This document shows, piece by piece, positions 35,615-48,241 of a stretch of DNA of 64,000 nucleotides (the first letter of the stretch is position 1; every line of letters begins with the position of its first letter). A program made the position numbers and the translations under genes. Below the pieces are notes generated by a model, which saw nothing but the letters and a program-made list of their open reading frames with translations, did not search any database and was not told the DNA's origin. The stretch spans positions 248,001 through 312,000 of the forward strand of contig CAJNYU010001442.1 of assembly GCA_905331475.1 (NCBI GenBank), read 5' to 3'. The DNA is from Rotaria socialis. Taxonomy: Eukaryota > Rotifera > Eurotatoria > Philodinida > Philodinidae.

Positions 35615-38370
35615 TCAAGATGATGAGCAGAAAAGATGTCTTCATGTGGAACTCTGCTAACCATTGAAAATATCATGGTCAAGGTCAGTTTCGATTGATT
35701 TTATTATAAAAATGGTGCTGTCTCTTTTTGTTGAATTGCTTAAATAAATCATTCTTAAAACTGTGATCGAACATTAATCTTCCAAAGAAAAACATAATTT
35801 TTTAAATAGACAATAATTTGATAACACTGAATTCATCTTTCTAGGTTTATTCAAGACATTCTGTACATTGATGATGTTCACATGAAAGTTGACATGATAA
35901 AAAATATATTAGAATTGGGAGTTAATGAATATCTTTCTATCATGTAGAACGATGTAGTTCTTAAGATCGATCATTTATATGCATATTTCAGAAAATAGAT
36001 ATTATGTTAACAATGGCAGATGTCGGATAACTATAGGGAGGAAAGAAGATCTTTATCAACGTTGAATGTGACCTATTGCTGATGGAAATCATGAGAATGA
36101 TATGTCATACTGTATGCAAACAGCATCGAGGAAGGTTTATTTGAATCAAAGCGAATCCATATTAGCTGTAATACGACTTCAACAAGTAATATAAGAATAA
36201 AATATGAGCTTTTCAATGAATATTCTTTTATAGGATTCACCTAAGAAATATCTTGATATACAGGATAGATACGGATATGAAAAACTTGACAAAAGAATTA
36301 TTATGAGACCAACCTTTAGCAGAACACCAGGGAATAACCTTAAAAGTAGTTGACATTTAGTATTGATCGTAAAGATGATTTTAGACTTTGTATTTTTTGT
36401 TTTCAATTTCTAAATACGTATATTCTCAATCGATAAATAGTAGGAGAAAAAGAAGCAAATGGATCCTATAAAATATGAAATACCATGCCCATCAGCTATA
36501 GATACAACCGATTACTATTAGAATGATAACATCATGTATGAATATATCAAGAAATTTAATTGAACAAGTTTTCTTCTGAAAGATTTATTCAGATGGCAAT
36601 GAAGAAACCGATACGGTTAGATAAATATTTTTGAAAAACAAATAGTTTATTTTCATAGACTTTTGTCATTTGAGAACTTGATCGTTTCGATTAACTCCTT
36701 CGTGTAGTATATATGAGATTCTTTCAATAAACAATAATGTACATTTAATACTCGATAAGTCAATTTGAATGTCAAAAATAAATCTGTGGGCAATATGTGC
36801 TGTAAAACTTCTGTTTCTATATCAGGTGCATAGCACTTTTCTTTTCAACTACTCAATACATAAAAAAAGCACAGCCGTCTTATGTTGTTTCTGTCTTTTG
36901 TTTATTAAAACGATTAGCAAATGTATTACAAAAGTGCACATTGTGTCCAATCTATTACCCGTATCCCATTCAAGTAAATCAAATTTTGACACATGCACAT
37001 GTGTATGCATCACTAGAATGTCTTGTATAAACATGAGAGCATTCTCATCAATAAAGATTGTTATTATTTTCTCCCATCAATCCTTGGATGCAGCATACGT
37101 CTATAGAGATATGAATAGAGATTATCAATGACAATACAAGCAATGATTAGCGGTTTATTCTTTTCTCTTTCCTATTCTGTATTACAGACGATATCACAAG
37201 CTAAATTATGATTATCTATCTCTATATACTCTTTTTCTCTAGCGTCATAGATCTATATAGAATTATGCTAGTACAAATTCAAATGGCATGTTGCTAGAAA
37301 AGGAGTAATACAAACAAGACGCGTTCGTACCCTGCACAGAATCATTGATGATACGAACAATGATCATTCCAAGTAAACAAGATGAGAAAAAAGTGATTGG
37401 CATCACTGAGACATATGCTGTTAGGCTAGTGCATAAGGGAAAAAAAGACGGATATAATATTGCGTGATGTAAGAAAGAAACGCTGTATTGTTTGCCTGAT
37501 TCTCAATAAGATCGATCCTCGAAAAGTGAGAATATAATGATGATTTATAGTTTTTTTTTCTTTTGATTTTATATTAGAAAATATGAATCATATTTAGTTA
37601 TCAATAATCTATCAATGAACAATTGTAACAACAAACAAACAGATATTACATGTGCCGATATGTCAAATTGTAAACTTCGAATACATACAGTAAGTTTACG
37701 CGTTCTTAGAAAACGTAATGTGTGATAAAGACTTAATTAGCAATGATAGGTAATCAGAGTAGTATCTGATTGTATTTTAATGATAAAAACCTTTCCAATT
37801 AATATTTTCATAGTCGACATCTGATAGATATTGTGAATATATGATGTAGTCGTTCGTAGATGTCGCTATTGTGAAAAGGTTTTCCTCAAAGTTATTGATC
37901 CATTCCATTTCATAGTTATACTTCCTAACTAAACAATTAAATATTATACAATAGCATTTATTAGAAGCAATTGTAATTTCTTCATTAAGTCTAGACTTAA
38001 TTTTATCATTCTCTAATCCATAAAACTAATCAAATTTTATATCTCATCTGTGTCGATTGTCAAACAAAGTTCATTTAGTTCTGAATTTAAATAGATCATT
38101 GTTGCTCTCACTGATCGCCTACACATATACAATGCATACAAAGGCATATCGAATGTTGATAAATCCAAACAAAACAATGAAAAAGAAAGTGGTGTGCTTT
38201 GTCGTCAATATTTAACAACATACGATCGATGAAGGTGCACTCTTTCTCATGCCACTTATCGCGAAGAGAAAAGAGAGGAAGAAAAAGTTTTGCATTTTTC
38301 AAACCCTCTTGTCTATTTGAAGTAGATCGAGTTTCGTAGCACTGATCATTACAATAAGAAAGAGAGCGAA

Positions 38371-38405
38371 GTGTGTGTGTGTGTGTGTGTGTGTCTCTCT
38401 CTCTC
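38371..38405. repeat. (GT)n(CT)n microsatellite
   Basis: About 12 GT units are followed by about five CT units. A further CT tract lies near 38855-38870. These are simple repeats in the region that may belong to the Eyes absent 5' part. Confidence 0.9.
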
Positions 38406-40625
38406 ACTGTCTAATTGAGGATGCTTTTTCTCTTCTCTTCTGAGCACCTGTTCAATTTGAATAAGCTTGACGATTTAAACTGAAACAAAAAAAAAAGAAA
38501 CAACGCATTCAACTGATAAGAATGATTTCAAAAAGGAAAAGAGAGCGAGAGAGATCACACAATTAATTCCACCGGCAAACTCTCATACAAAGATCATAAT
38601 TGATTTTCAAATGATGCGTACATGTTCTCTCGTTTTATCTTTTGTATGTATGCACCTGCTGTGTGTGTTTGTGCCATTCGCTAGTTGCCGCTCTATGATT
38701 AGACATGGTAATCGGCCCGTTTTTCTATTATAAATCTAACCGTGAATGCCCACACGAGTGGGTGACGTTTTAATTACGCATCATCTTCATCTTATCCTTT
38801 TGTGGTCGTACTAGACTAGCAATAGCTAAAGAACAGGCTAGATCGAATATCTGTCTCTCTCTCTCTCTCTGTGTTTTTTTTCTTTTTCTAGCCTGCTTGC
38901 ATGTTTGAAATTTGATCTACTACGTTGTCGTCATCTTAGCAGTCGAATGAGAAAAGTGGGACGGAACCGAAGAAAGAGTCGAAAAGAAATTTGATGTGTA
39001 TGTAATAGACAAAAAAAAATTGCGTACTAAATAATAAATCATCATCAGTAGTAGAAAAGCAAGAAGAAGAAAAAACGACTAACTGACCAATTAGAATGTG
39101 TAACGATAAAATTACCCACCAATCAGGCAATAAAGGATGCGCTTATGCTTTTTTTCTTTTCTTCTTTTCTTTTCTTTATTTTTCTTCTTCTTCTACTTCT
39201 GTATTATACTATTCAAGATCCTACTACTTGCTTATCGTCTTCATCGTCGCCACTGAATTAGTATTGACATATCAAAGCTCACAATAAAGAAATAGATAGG
39301 TATGTAAAAGAGAAAAATAAAAGATGATATCGATGCATCAAACTGGGTGGATCGAATTCGATATCCATATACTTATTACTATCGAAGGTGAGATGTAATG
39401 AAGCATTGTGACCTACATGCTATTTCTAATGAGTCAATCATATAAAAAAAATAAATAGTTTCATAGACGATAATAATTCTCAATAGAATAGAATAATGTT
39501 TCTTTTTGTTTTATGTTTTTGTTTTTATTCATGTGTAATGCGTAAGAAAAATGATTGACAGTTTAGTTGTTTTTTTAACGCCGCTGTGATGGATCCACAC
39601 ACATTAAGTAGATATGTCCGTTCTTTTTGAACATCAAAAAAAAGCAAACGCTCTTCAGTTGTGTCAACAATATAGTCAGTCAAATCTATTGTATATATTG
39701 ATGATGATGCCAGTATATACAGACACACACGTATCGACAAACAAACAAACAAACAAATTATATACTGTCGTTCTGTCCTTTGATGCCTTTCACCATGTAA
39801 CCATTGAGTGAGTTAGACACACGCACACACTCGCCGTTGTAGCCGAACGAGTCCATTATGCGGAACACATACCTATACTAACGAAATGGCAACTCGTCGT
39901 AATCTTAGATTCCGAATCAAATCAAGGACACAACAATGTTGATGATGTCGGGCCCGAGGTGTTTTGTGTGCTTATATATATACACGTGTATGCATATAAA
40001 AGTGTGATAGATACATATACATATATACAAAAAAAAAGTAAGTGCTTGTGTACCAATGTATAATTGAGCGGAAATAATGTTTTCACACCAGCAGGGGCGG
40101 AGAAGATGGACTTTCCTTAATGCTTACTCAAACACACATGGTAACTAAATAGAAACGAAAGAGGGATTACATGTCGATCTTCTACTTTACACTAGTACGG
40201 TCGATTGCTTTGTCTAGACAATGGGCGAAGAAAAATTGACAATGTTCGCTCAGGGGATAAATAGAAGCAATCTATTTATCAATAACTTATTTGCATATTT
40301 TGCATCCATAGTAGTGTTTCAAGAACATTCTTAATCAATAAGATAAACTTGACTATGCTGATATTTTAGTTTTGTTTTATTCGTTGGACATGATTATCAA
40401 AGAAAATAATTGTTACTATATAACATCATTAACAACAGGATGCCAATTTTCTCACATTTTTTCCCAACTTTGATCGATAACTGTATGGTGGTGGTGTCTA
40501 TCGTTTTTTTTTGTTCTTCTTTTCTAGCCTACAATTAAATTCATTAAAACAAATTGTGACCCATCAGAGCAAGTAGTTACAAGTTCGTTTGAATAAATGT
40601 CTACATAGCTATATTTTTTTTTTAG

Positions 40626-40973
40626 ATCTGTTCCAATTGATCTTGTTGTATCAAAACGTAAACGATCATCAAACGGTAGGAGAAGAAGAAGAAGAAGAAA
40701 AAAAGTTAATCAGTAATATGAAACTTATCGAGCATGTGTCGTATTTTAAATTGTTAAACGGACAGATTCACGTGAATAAAAAAATTGATAATAAATCAGA
40801 ATAGACAGACAGACAAGTGGTCAATAATCATGTCGAGAATAGAACAGACAGAATTTCATTTATTTGGGAAAATATTTCATATGTTTAGATGATGAACAAG
40901 ATTTTTTAACAAAAACAACGACGAATCATAATAATTATAATCAACACAATCCGACAGTATTCGACGGGTGAGT

Positions 40974-41013
<40 letters not shown>

Positions 41014-43532
41014 CCCCCCCCCCCCCAAAAAAAAAAGAAATAGTAAAAATCATACAACTTTTTTTGTCCTTTGAGTTTCTCTTCTTTTTGATTCGTTCGT
41101 GTTTTATTCAAAAAAAAAATGAGGAAAGCGGTGAGAGAGGAGAGTACGAGAAATATTGTTCTCTGCCGAACGTTTGCTTTATCTTTTTTTTCCTCTTGTT
41201 CTTCTTCTTCCACAAGGAATAAAGGTAAGATTTCACTCGTGCAAGTAATCAGATAGTTTTTTCCTCTTCAAACAAAAAAAGGGTCACAGTCATGGATCAT
41301 GCTAGACTTGTGATTTTGTTCTATATCCATAAAGAAAATCATATAGACACGTTTAAATTAAAAAGACGTAAGAGACATGGAACGTATGAGAAACATACAA
41401 TTTTTATTTTAGACAACCGTCGATGGCAAGCTATACATTTCCATCGCCTGGATATGTCAATGTCAATATACCTCCATACTATAATACAGCGCCAAATGGA
41501 TATTCATCTTTAAATTTTCAGTATCCACTACCAGACAGTAAGTTCTAACAGCTACAGAGTTTCAATGAATTGAATTTCATTTTTTTTTAAAGCTTACTCC
41601 ACTGGTGCGCCAAATGCTAATAATTTAACTAGTGCATCGCCGTACGGTACTCAATCGGTATGAAAGAAGAAATATGTGAGAAAAATGATCATAATTGAAT
41701 TATTTTCCTAGGGTCTCGACGCAAGTTATTATCATCAATTTCAGCCTTCACTTGCCTATCCATGTTATCCGACATCTTCTTATCCTTCTCCATATAATCT
41801 TAATTCATCAACAACCTCACCTAATCAATTAACGTCATCAGCTAAAAATCCTCATGTATATCAAGTCGAATCTATTCCACCGACACTTCTTGATCATCCT
41901 AGTCATTATACAAATCCAAGTGTACTTTCATCACCTAATTCTCCATCACCATCTATCAAAACTGAAACCAGTGCACGATGTATTTGAAATAAACAAAACA
42001 AAAAAAGAAACTGAAAAATAGATTTTGTTTTATTTTGTAGCATCAAAATCTAAAAACAATCGTGGACGAAGTAAAACTCAGCAGCAACAAGCATCACCAG
42101 ATCCAGATAATCAAGTTGAACGAATATTTGTTTGGGATTTAGATGAAACAATTATTATTTTACATTCACTATTGACAGGCACATACGCTCAACGTTATCA
42201 AAAAGTATATTGATCTATTTTAATCTGTATGTTTTTTTTCTAAAATTTGTTTGGTATTATTTTAGGATGCTCAAACAGCAATGTCACTTGGTTTACGTAT
42301 TGAAGAAATTATTTTTAATTTAGCTGATGCACATTTATTTTTTAATGATCTTGAAGAATGTGATCAAGTTCATATTGATGATGTTTCATCAGATGATAAT
42401 GGACAAGATTTAAGGTAATTTAAATAAGATCTTGCATGACTACTCAGCTTTTTTAAATCGACAGGCGGAGAATTTGGTCATTGACTTTTTCGAGGTAAAT
42501 AAGTCCAAAGTATTTGCTTTTATCTCATAAACATCAACGCATATCTAAGCTTGATTATGATCATGTTCAAAATATTCGATTTCATCATATCAAGTAATGA
42601 GGTCATCAAATTTTTTAAGCTAAGATTAGAACACGATGACAATAATGGTCATTCGGAATATAATATCTAATTATTCGACTTTTGATAATTATTAATAGAA
42701 TTTTACTCGATGTATTTCTGGTGGGTTTTTATTTGACAGTCGCTCAACTTTATTTGAAAAATATATTTTCTTGTTTATTTAGTAATTACAATTTTGCTGC
42801 TGATGGCTTTCACTCATCGACAAATGTTAATAATCCATGTATCAGTAGTACAGTTCGTGGTGGAGTAGATTGGATGCGTAAATTAGCATTTCGTTATCGA
42901 CGCATAAAAGAAATTTATAATACATATAGAACAAATCCACAAAGTAGATTCTATTAGCATATTTTCATTTTTCAATACTCTTAATTATTTTAATTAGCTT
43001 TACTGGGCCAACAAAAATATGAAGAACTACTTCAATTACGTGTCGATATTGAAGGATTAACTGGGTCATGGCTTACATTAGCTATTAAAGCATTAAATAT
43101 TATTAAACAGAGGTAAATGAAAATGTTAAATAATTTTTTTCCGAACAAAAAACGAACGAATTCTTTTGATTTATTTAGAAAAAATTGTATTAATGTTCTT
43201 GTAACAACATGTCAACTTGTACCAGCCTTATCAAAAGTTGTTTTATATGGACTCGGTGGTGTATTTGATATAGAAAATATATATAGTGCAACGAAAATTG
43301 GTAAAGAAAGTTGTTTTGAACGTATACATACAAGATTTGGCCGAAAACCAACATATGTTGTCGTTGGCGATGGACGTGATGAAGAATTAGCAGCGAAACA
43401 AGTGAGTTTCAATAATCTTATTTATTCATTCAATATCTATTTTGCTTTTAGCTTGCCTGGCCATTCTGGCGTGTCAGTGAACATCAAAACCTTACAGCCC
43501 TTATTCATGCACTTGAATGGCAATTTCTTTAA
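40626..43532 (+). CDS. EYA: Eyes absent phosphatase/coactivator, 5' end not found
   Basis: EYA is a HAD-family protein tyrosine phosphatase and transcriptional coactivator of Six/Sine oculis homeodomain proteins. The exons seen are 40626-40675, 40889-40967, 41413-41537, 41593-41657, 41712-41979, 42041-42204, 42266-42414, 42783-42943, 42998-43112, 43179-43401 and 43452-43532, all in phase, about 490 residues. The N-terminal half is the usual poorly conserved Tyr/Pro/Ser-rich transactivation region. The C-terminal EYA domain starts near residue 215 with [20 protein letters not shown], where the first Asp of DLDET is the nucleophile. It continues through [35 protein letters not shown] helices, [38 protein letters not shown] and [15 protein letters not shown], and ends in [11 protein letters not shown]. 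The first visible exon starts in phase 2, so at least one exon with the ATG is missing upstream. Confidence 0.93.
40974..41036. repeat. poly-G/poly-C/poly-A run in an EYA intron
   Basis: Thirty-six G are followed directly by seventeen C and ten A, beginning only five bases after the GT of the donor at 40968. A G run abutting a C run is unlikely in real DNA and resembles the artefact seen at 19619-19858. The surrounding exon model is not affected. Confidence 0.8.
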
Positions 43533-44727
43533 TAGAGAAGGAAAAAATGTGCGAACTTCAGTTTTTCTTTCTTGTGTTTGTGTGTATTATTGTCTTGTCT
43601 TGTCATTCCTTGCCTTTTCTTCGTTTTCTTTTTTTGCTCTTTAAATCTACCTTCACACACAGTGATCATATTGATGATGTGCGACTTAAAATTACTATAT
43701 CCTCATTCGCACATATATATTATTTGCCTTTTGTGTGTTTCTTATTTATAATAATATGAATATTAAAAAAAAAAAGAATGAAATGAAACATTTATTGTGT
43801 ACAAAAAAAAACGTTTTTATTGCTCCATGATCAATCTTACAAGAATCAAAATGCATCTGCTGTGAATAGTTAGTATCGAACTGAACTTTTCTTCCTTATT
43901 GATACATGTCAATCAAGGTTAAAATCTGCTGTAATTACTATCGTTATGATATATCAACCACAACGGATTCAACGAAATATCAGGCTTGTGATACAAGCAA
44001 TAGCAAGCGAAACATTCTTTCAGAGCATGTTTTTAAACCGGAAGCTGCTGTAAAGCAATGGTATCAGCTGTGCTACAGTGAACATGCCAGGAAGGTTACC
44101 ATTTATTATGCTTATTTTCAAGTTCTCTTTTATTCAAGACATGACAAAAATCATCTGTGTTTCATGCTGAGAAACGTTCAAAGAATATATTTAAAAACAC
44201 CGGATGAATAAACAACAGTTAGATAAACTGTTATGAATCTTTTTGTAGCAATGTGTTACTATTTGATAATTACAATGAAGGCTGTACTTGAAAACTGATT
44301 GAATCGCATTTAGAAACTTCCTGTAGTTTTATTTGTTTACCGTCAAATTCAATAGTTCGATGAAAGTACAATTTCGTTGCACTTTATCAGTACAAAAAAC
44401 AATTTGTCCTACGATCTGTGAACTGCGAACTTTACTTTTTACAATCGCAGTAGAATATTTGGATTTAAGTTGATATTCAATAATCATCGTCGTTTGCCCT
44501 TTGAAAATAAAATCTGATGGTAAATATGGATTATGTAAGATTTTTCAAATGTCATGTATGCATTACTTGCAGAATTTCTAAAAAATAATTTTAATCTTTT
44601 GTTTATCGCGATCTATTGCAAGAATCTACGAAGATAACTATATCATGACGGCAAAAATGCTAAAAATTTGTGTTGATATCGTGAATCATGAAATATTTTA
44701 GATTGCTTCCTTTATCTTTTTATTTTG
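43533..44727. other. intergenic region, EYA to ART-TPR pseudogene
   Basis: No supported gene. AATATT and AATAAA-like A-rich sequence near 43760-43810 may contain the EYA polyadenylation region. The frame at 43906-44211 has no recognisable domain and no neighbouring exon, and is treated as chance. Confidence 0.55.
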
Positions 44728-46262
44728 CTATGTGACTATTTTTTCTTTAATTTTGATTGAAATTCGTTTAATATCGTGTTCAATTTGAATCACATCACAA
44801 TGCGTTGACGATAGAATGTGATGACGAATAGCAGCAGCTCTTTCGTAAAATGATTTCGCTTGTAAAAAATCTTCTTTCATTTCATAAATCAGACCGATAT
44901 TTTTCAATGTTAATGCTGTATCAAGTTGATTTATGAAAGTAGATTTCGATTTAATTGCTAATGGCACATTAAAATGTTCCAATGCTAAATCGAATTGACT
45001 CATATAACTGTAAACGATCGCAAGATTATTATGTGTTGCACTAAAATCAAAATGATCGTCAGGTAAATGTGATTGGTTAATTATCAGAGCTTTTCGATGG
45101 CATTCAAGTGCTTCGGAATATCTTTTTTCACTTGCATATATACAGGCCATGTTATTTAAACGCATGACAATGCCAGAATGATTTTCACCGAAAATTTCTT
45201 TGCATAAATTTAATGTTTTATTATAATATTCTAATGCGTGTTTATAAGCTCCTTGCTTTTGATAAACATTAGCTGTGCTATTGTAAATATAGGCAATACT
45301 TGAATCATTCATTAATCGAGTTTCGTTTCTAATTTGAATACATTTTTTATGCCATTTTAAACTTGATTCATAATCTCCTTTATTATCCATAATGATTCCT
45401 AATCCATAATATGAATCAGCTATATTTGCATGAACATCGGACAGTGCTTTTAATAAATATTGATAGAAATTCTCCAATAGAATTTTGAAAAAATTGAAGT
45501 TCTTCATTTGGCATTGAATAACTTCTATAAACGCATCGAGATTTTGTACATCGATTTTTCTCAATTAATCGTTGAATATCGTTAATAAAAAAATGAAATC
45601 TTAATAATAAATCAATATTTCCTAAACGAAAAGCTTCATTCAATAAATTACTAATAAATGTTTCTCTTGTATACCACCATAATGCTCGATTATATGAATA
45701 ATTACGTTCAAATTCACGTATAATATTTAATTGATTTTCATCTTTACATAAAGATATTGGTTTTATCTGTAAAAGATAATCGTCATTTAATTCATTATTT
45801 CTAAGACAACATCTTATTGATAATGGTTGATTTAGTCTGGCTGGATTAGATGGTTCTTGATAAGAACGTATTTGTGATATTAAATCATCGAATTTAATAA
45901 TAAAATCTTTAACTTTTGGATATTTTCAAGCCATCGTTTACTTGTTATGTTTTTTTTTGCGTGCCATAAATATATATTGAATAGACTTGTCTGAGACTGT
46001 GTATCATAGGAATGATTTTTTTTTACCTGAATGATTACTAGTAATGAGTACAAAATGATTATTTAATAATGTTTCTATATAATGTAAAAATTTATCACTA
46101 TTTTGAAAGGTTTTCAAATCAATAATAGATCTATGTAAACGTTCATGTCATTCGGTATTTTCCAATGAATTATTTATTGCTGTATCAAACCAAATGAATG
46201 AAAATCTCTCTAAATTTTTTTGCTCTGTTGAACGCTTGACATCATCATGTTTTCTCTCTCAT
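44728..46262 (-). pseudogene. ART-TPR fusion gene, broken
   Basis: This is a remnant of a gene type common in bdelloids: an N-terminal region, an ADP-ribosyltransferase-like domain and kinesin-light-chain-like TPRs. The minus strand first shows the family N-terminus (FIWFDTAINNS), with an in-frame TGA at 46148-46150. Frames then change around the A-rich stretches near 46020-46026 and 45950-45958. The ART-like segment (WWYTRETFISNLLNEAFRLG, PNEELQFFQNSIGEFLS) runs to about 45470 and is then cut. The part that should carry the serine and glutamate catalytic motifs is absent. The TPR array continues in another frame (ORF 45564-44728) with five to six repeats, such as GDYESSLKWHKKCIQIR and KRYSEALECHRKALII. 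Several independent lesions make it a pseudogene, although the TPR frame alone is open for 278 codons. Confidence 0.8.
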
Positions 46263-48241
46263 ACGATGATTTTTAATGAATACTAACGTATTTGATATTT
46301 TATGCTCGTTTGTATACAAGACAAAAACCCAACACGATTAGGTTGATTAATGTTATTTTGTTTGGATCGATCAGTTTATTAATACGAACAACTCGACCCT
46401 TTGGCGTGACATCGAGTGTATGTATTATGCTTTAAATAAACGATAGCAAATGATCAATCGAATAATATTGTTAACGTCAACGAAACAAGTTAGGGTTGTT
46501 GTTGACATGGCTTAAATTTATTTTTGCATTCATATAATAGACTTAAGTGTCAGAAGAACTAATATTCTGATCTGATCAACATTACATTTTGATTTCCTTT
46601 TTTTTCTTATATAAATTGATTTTTCATGTTTTATAAAGACGTTTTGTGAGTTCATGTCTTTTTTGATAAGAGAAAATAAAAATAAAAGAATTTCATCTAC
46701 ATTTAGGAAATATGCAAGGAAATTCATGCGATTCTCATAGGTGACATCTGTAGAATTCCTTCAGATGCATCACTAATTACAAAAGATTATTCTTTGGGAG
46801 TCGTGACTTTTTAACAATGAAGACAAAAGAACAAAAACAATGATTATTCAAATAACGAAATAGACAAATATTTCTTAGTATTCATGATTTTAATTTTAGC
46901 CATAGTAAAATAACTTTGGTGACCTTTGCTACTCTAGCCTATTGTATATTAATATTAATCTTTTCTAATCATTGATAAAAAACAAAACCTTTTTGAAGAT
47001 TTTTCGCTACAAAAAATTATTATTAATAGTTCACGCAGATTAATAATACTATGGCGTCATTTGATTGTGAACTGGTAGACTAGAGGAAAATAAGCCGAAT
47101 AGAATTAACATCAGGAATCTTGTAAAAAATGTCAGACCAAAGATTCACATCGTTGTAATTATAGCTGCAATTCATTATATAAAATGCATTAAACAACCGA
47201 ATTCAGCAATCGTAATTATTCAGTCATTTTCTGATTTTGCTTTTTTTCATATGCAACTATTATTCAGGGTTTCGTCAAACTTATTTTTAATACTTAAATA
47301 TTCGAAACTACAAAGAATGGAAAAAACGAACAAATGGTTAATTGCGGATTGCGTAGGCATTTCCATCATGTCTATGTTTGTTTTTGTATGTTGTTTTCCT
47401 TTCCCTTGATGGCTCTTATTTTGGCAATAATATCAATTAATTTTCAATAATAGTGTACTTATTTTTTTCTTGTTTTATGAGCTTAATAAATGTAGGAAAA
47501 AATAATTTCATATTCACTGATAAAACAGGTAAACAGACGGAATTATTTGTCTCGGTCGTTTTTTAATTGTATAGAACATATTATTCTATAATCAGTTTTC
47601 CAGCTGACACCACTCTCAATCGGTTTCTTTTATCTTTATTTTGCTATTCTATTGAAACTAGTATCAAAAGGATAAGAAAACAAAATAACTTTTTATTTTT
47701 TCTCATTTTATTTTTTCTTCAGTGTTTCAATAGATATATATAGAAGACATAATGGAATAAAATACTGACATATAAATTTTCAAATTCTCTTACACTAACT
47801 AGTAGACATTAAAGGCATAATATAAGCAAACGAAAACTCATGAATCAAAAACTCCGAGTGCAGTTACATAAGGCTTTGCCGCAAGACAAAAAAACATCAA
47901 AATAAAAAGGAAAATGTTGCTTGATTTTTAATATGGAAAAGAATGTCTTAATTTGATAATAAGCACAAAGAAGATTCCTTTTTTTCTAGTTATTATTATT
48001 TTTGTTTTTTTTAGTTTTTTGTTTGTTCATCAATAAGAGACACGAACAGAAGCAAACAGACACACAACAAAGTAGATGACAAGACAAACATAGAATAAGA
48101 TAAGTGAATGAAAGTAAGACAGCGAGCGAAAAGCGTTCGATTTTTTGATCGCTAAAGAAAAAGACAATAGAAGAACTAAAGGAGAGGAGAACTTAATTGC
48201 TTGCTAATAGATAATAAGATATTTAAAATGATAAATGAAAT
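46263..48241. other. intergenic region, pseudogene to antizyme
   Basis: About 2 kb of AT-rich sequence with no supported exon. T-rich runs and short minus-strand frames (46530-46727) have no domain. The antizyme 3' untranslated region probably lies just below 48242, where A/T-rich sequence and AATAAT-type signals occur. Confidence 0.6.

Larger units (their letters stand above)
26526..40625. other. 14-kb gene-free region
   Basis: No exon could be supported between the ART gene and the first visible Eyes absent exon. The open frames are short, AT-rich and domain-free. The region holds a 100-N gap (29602-29701), a Mutator-like short element (31049-31529), a degenerate GGTTTCC repeat (32095-32380), a telomere-type tract (35590-35614), a GT/CT microsatellite (38371-38405) and a third relic of the TCCCAGG element (33643-33662). 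The missing 5' exons and promoter of Eyes absent probably lie in the right half, from about 38 kb to 40.6 kb. Confidence 0.6.

Noticed and set aside
36769-37131. 120-residue open frame in the gene desert
   Set aside because: It is cysteine- and hydrophobic-rich but low complexity, with an overlapping frame on the other strand and no domain.
40941-41222. Open frames made of poly-Gly, poly-Pro or poly-Ala around the G/C run
   Set aside because: They are produced entirely by homopolymers that are probably assembly artefacts and lie inside an EYA intron.
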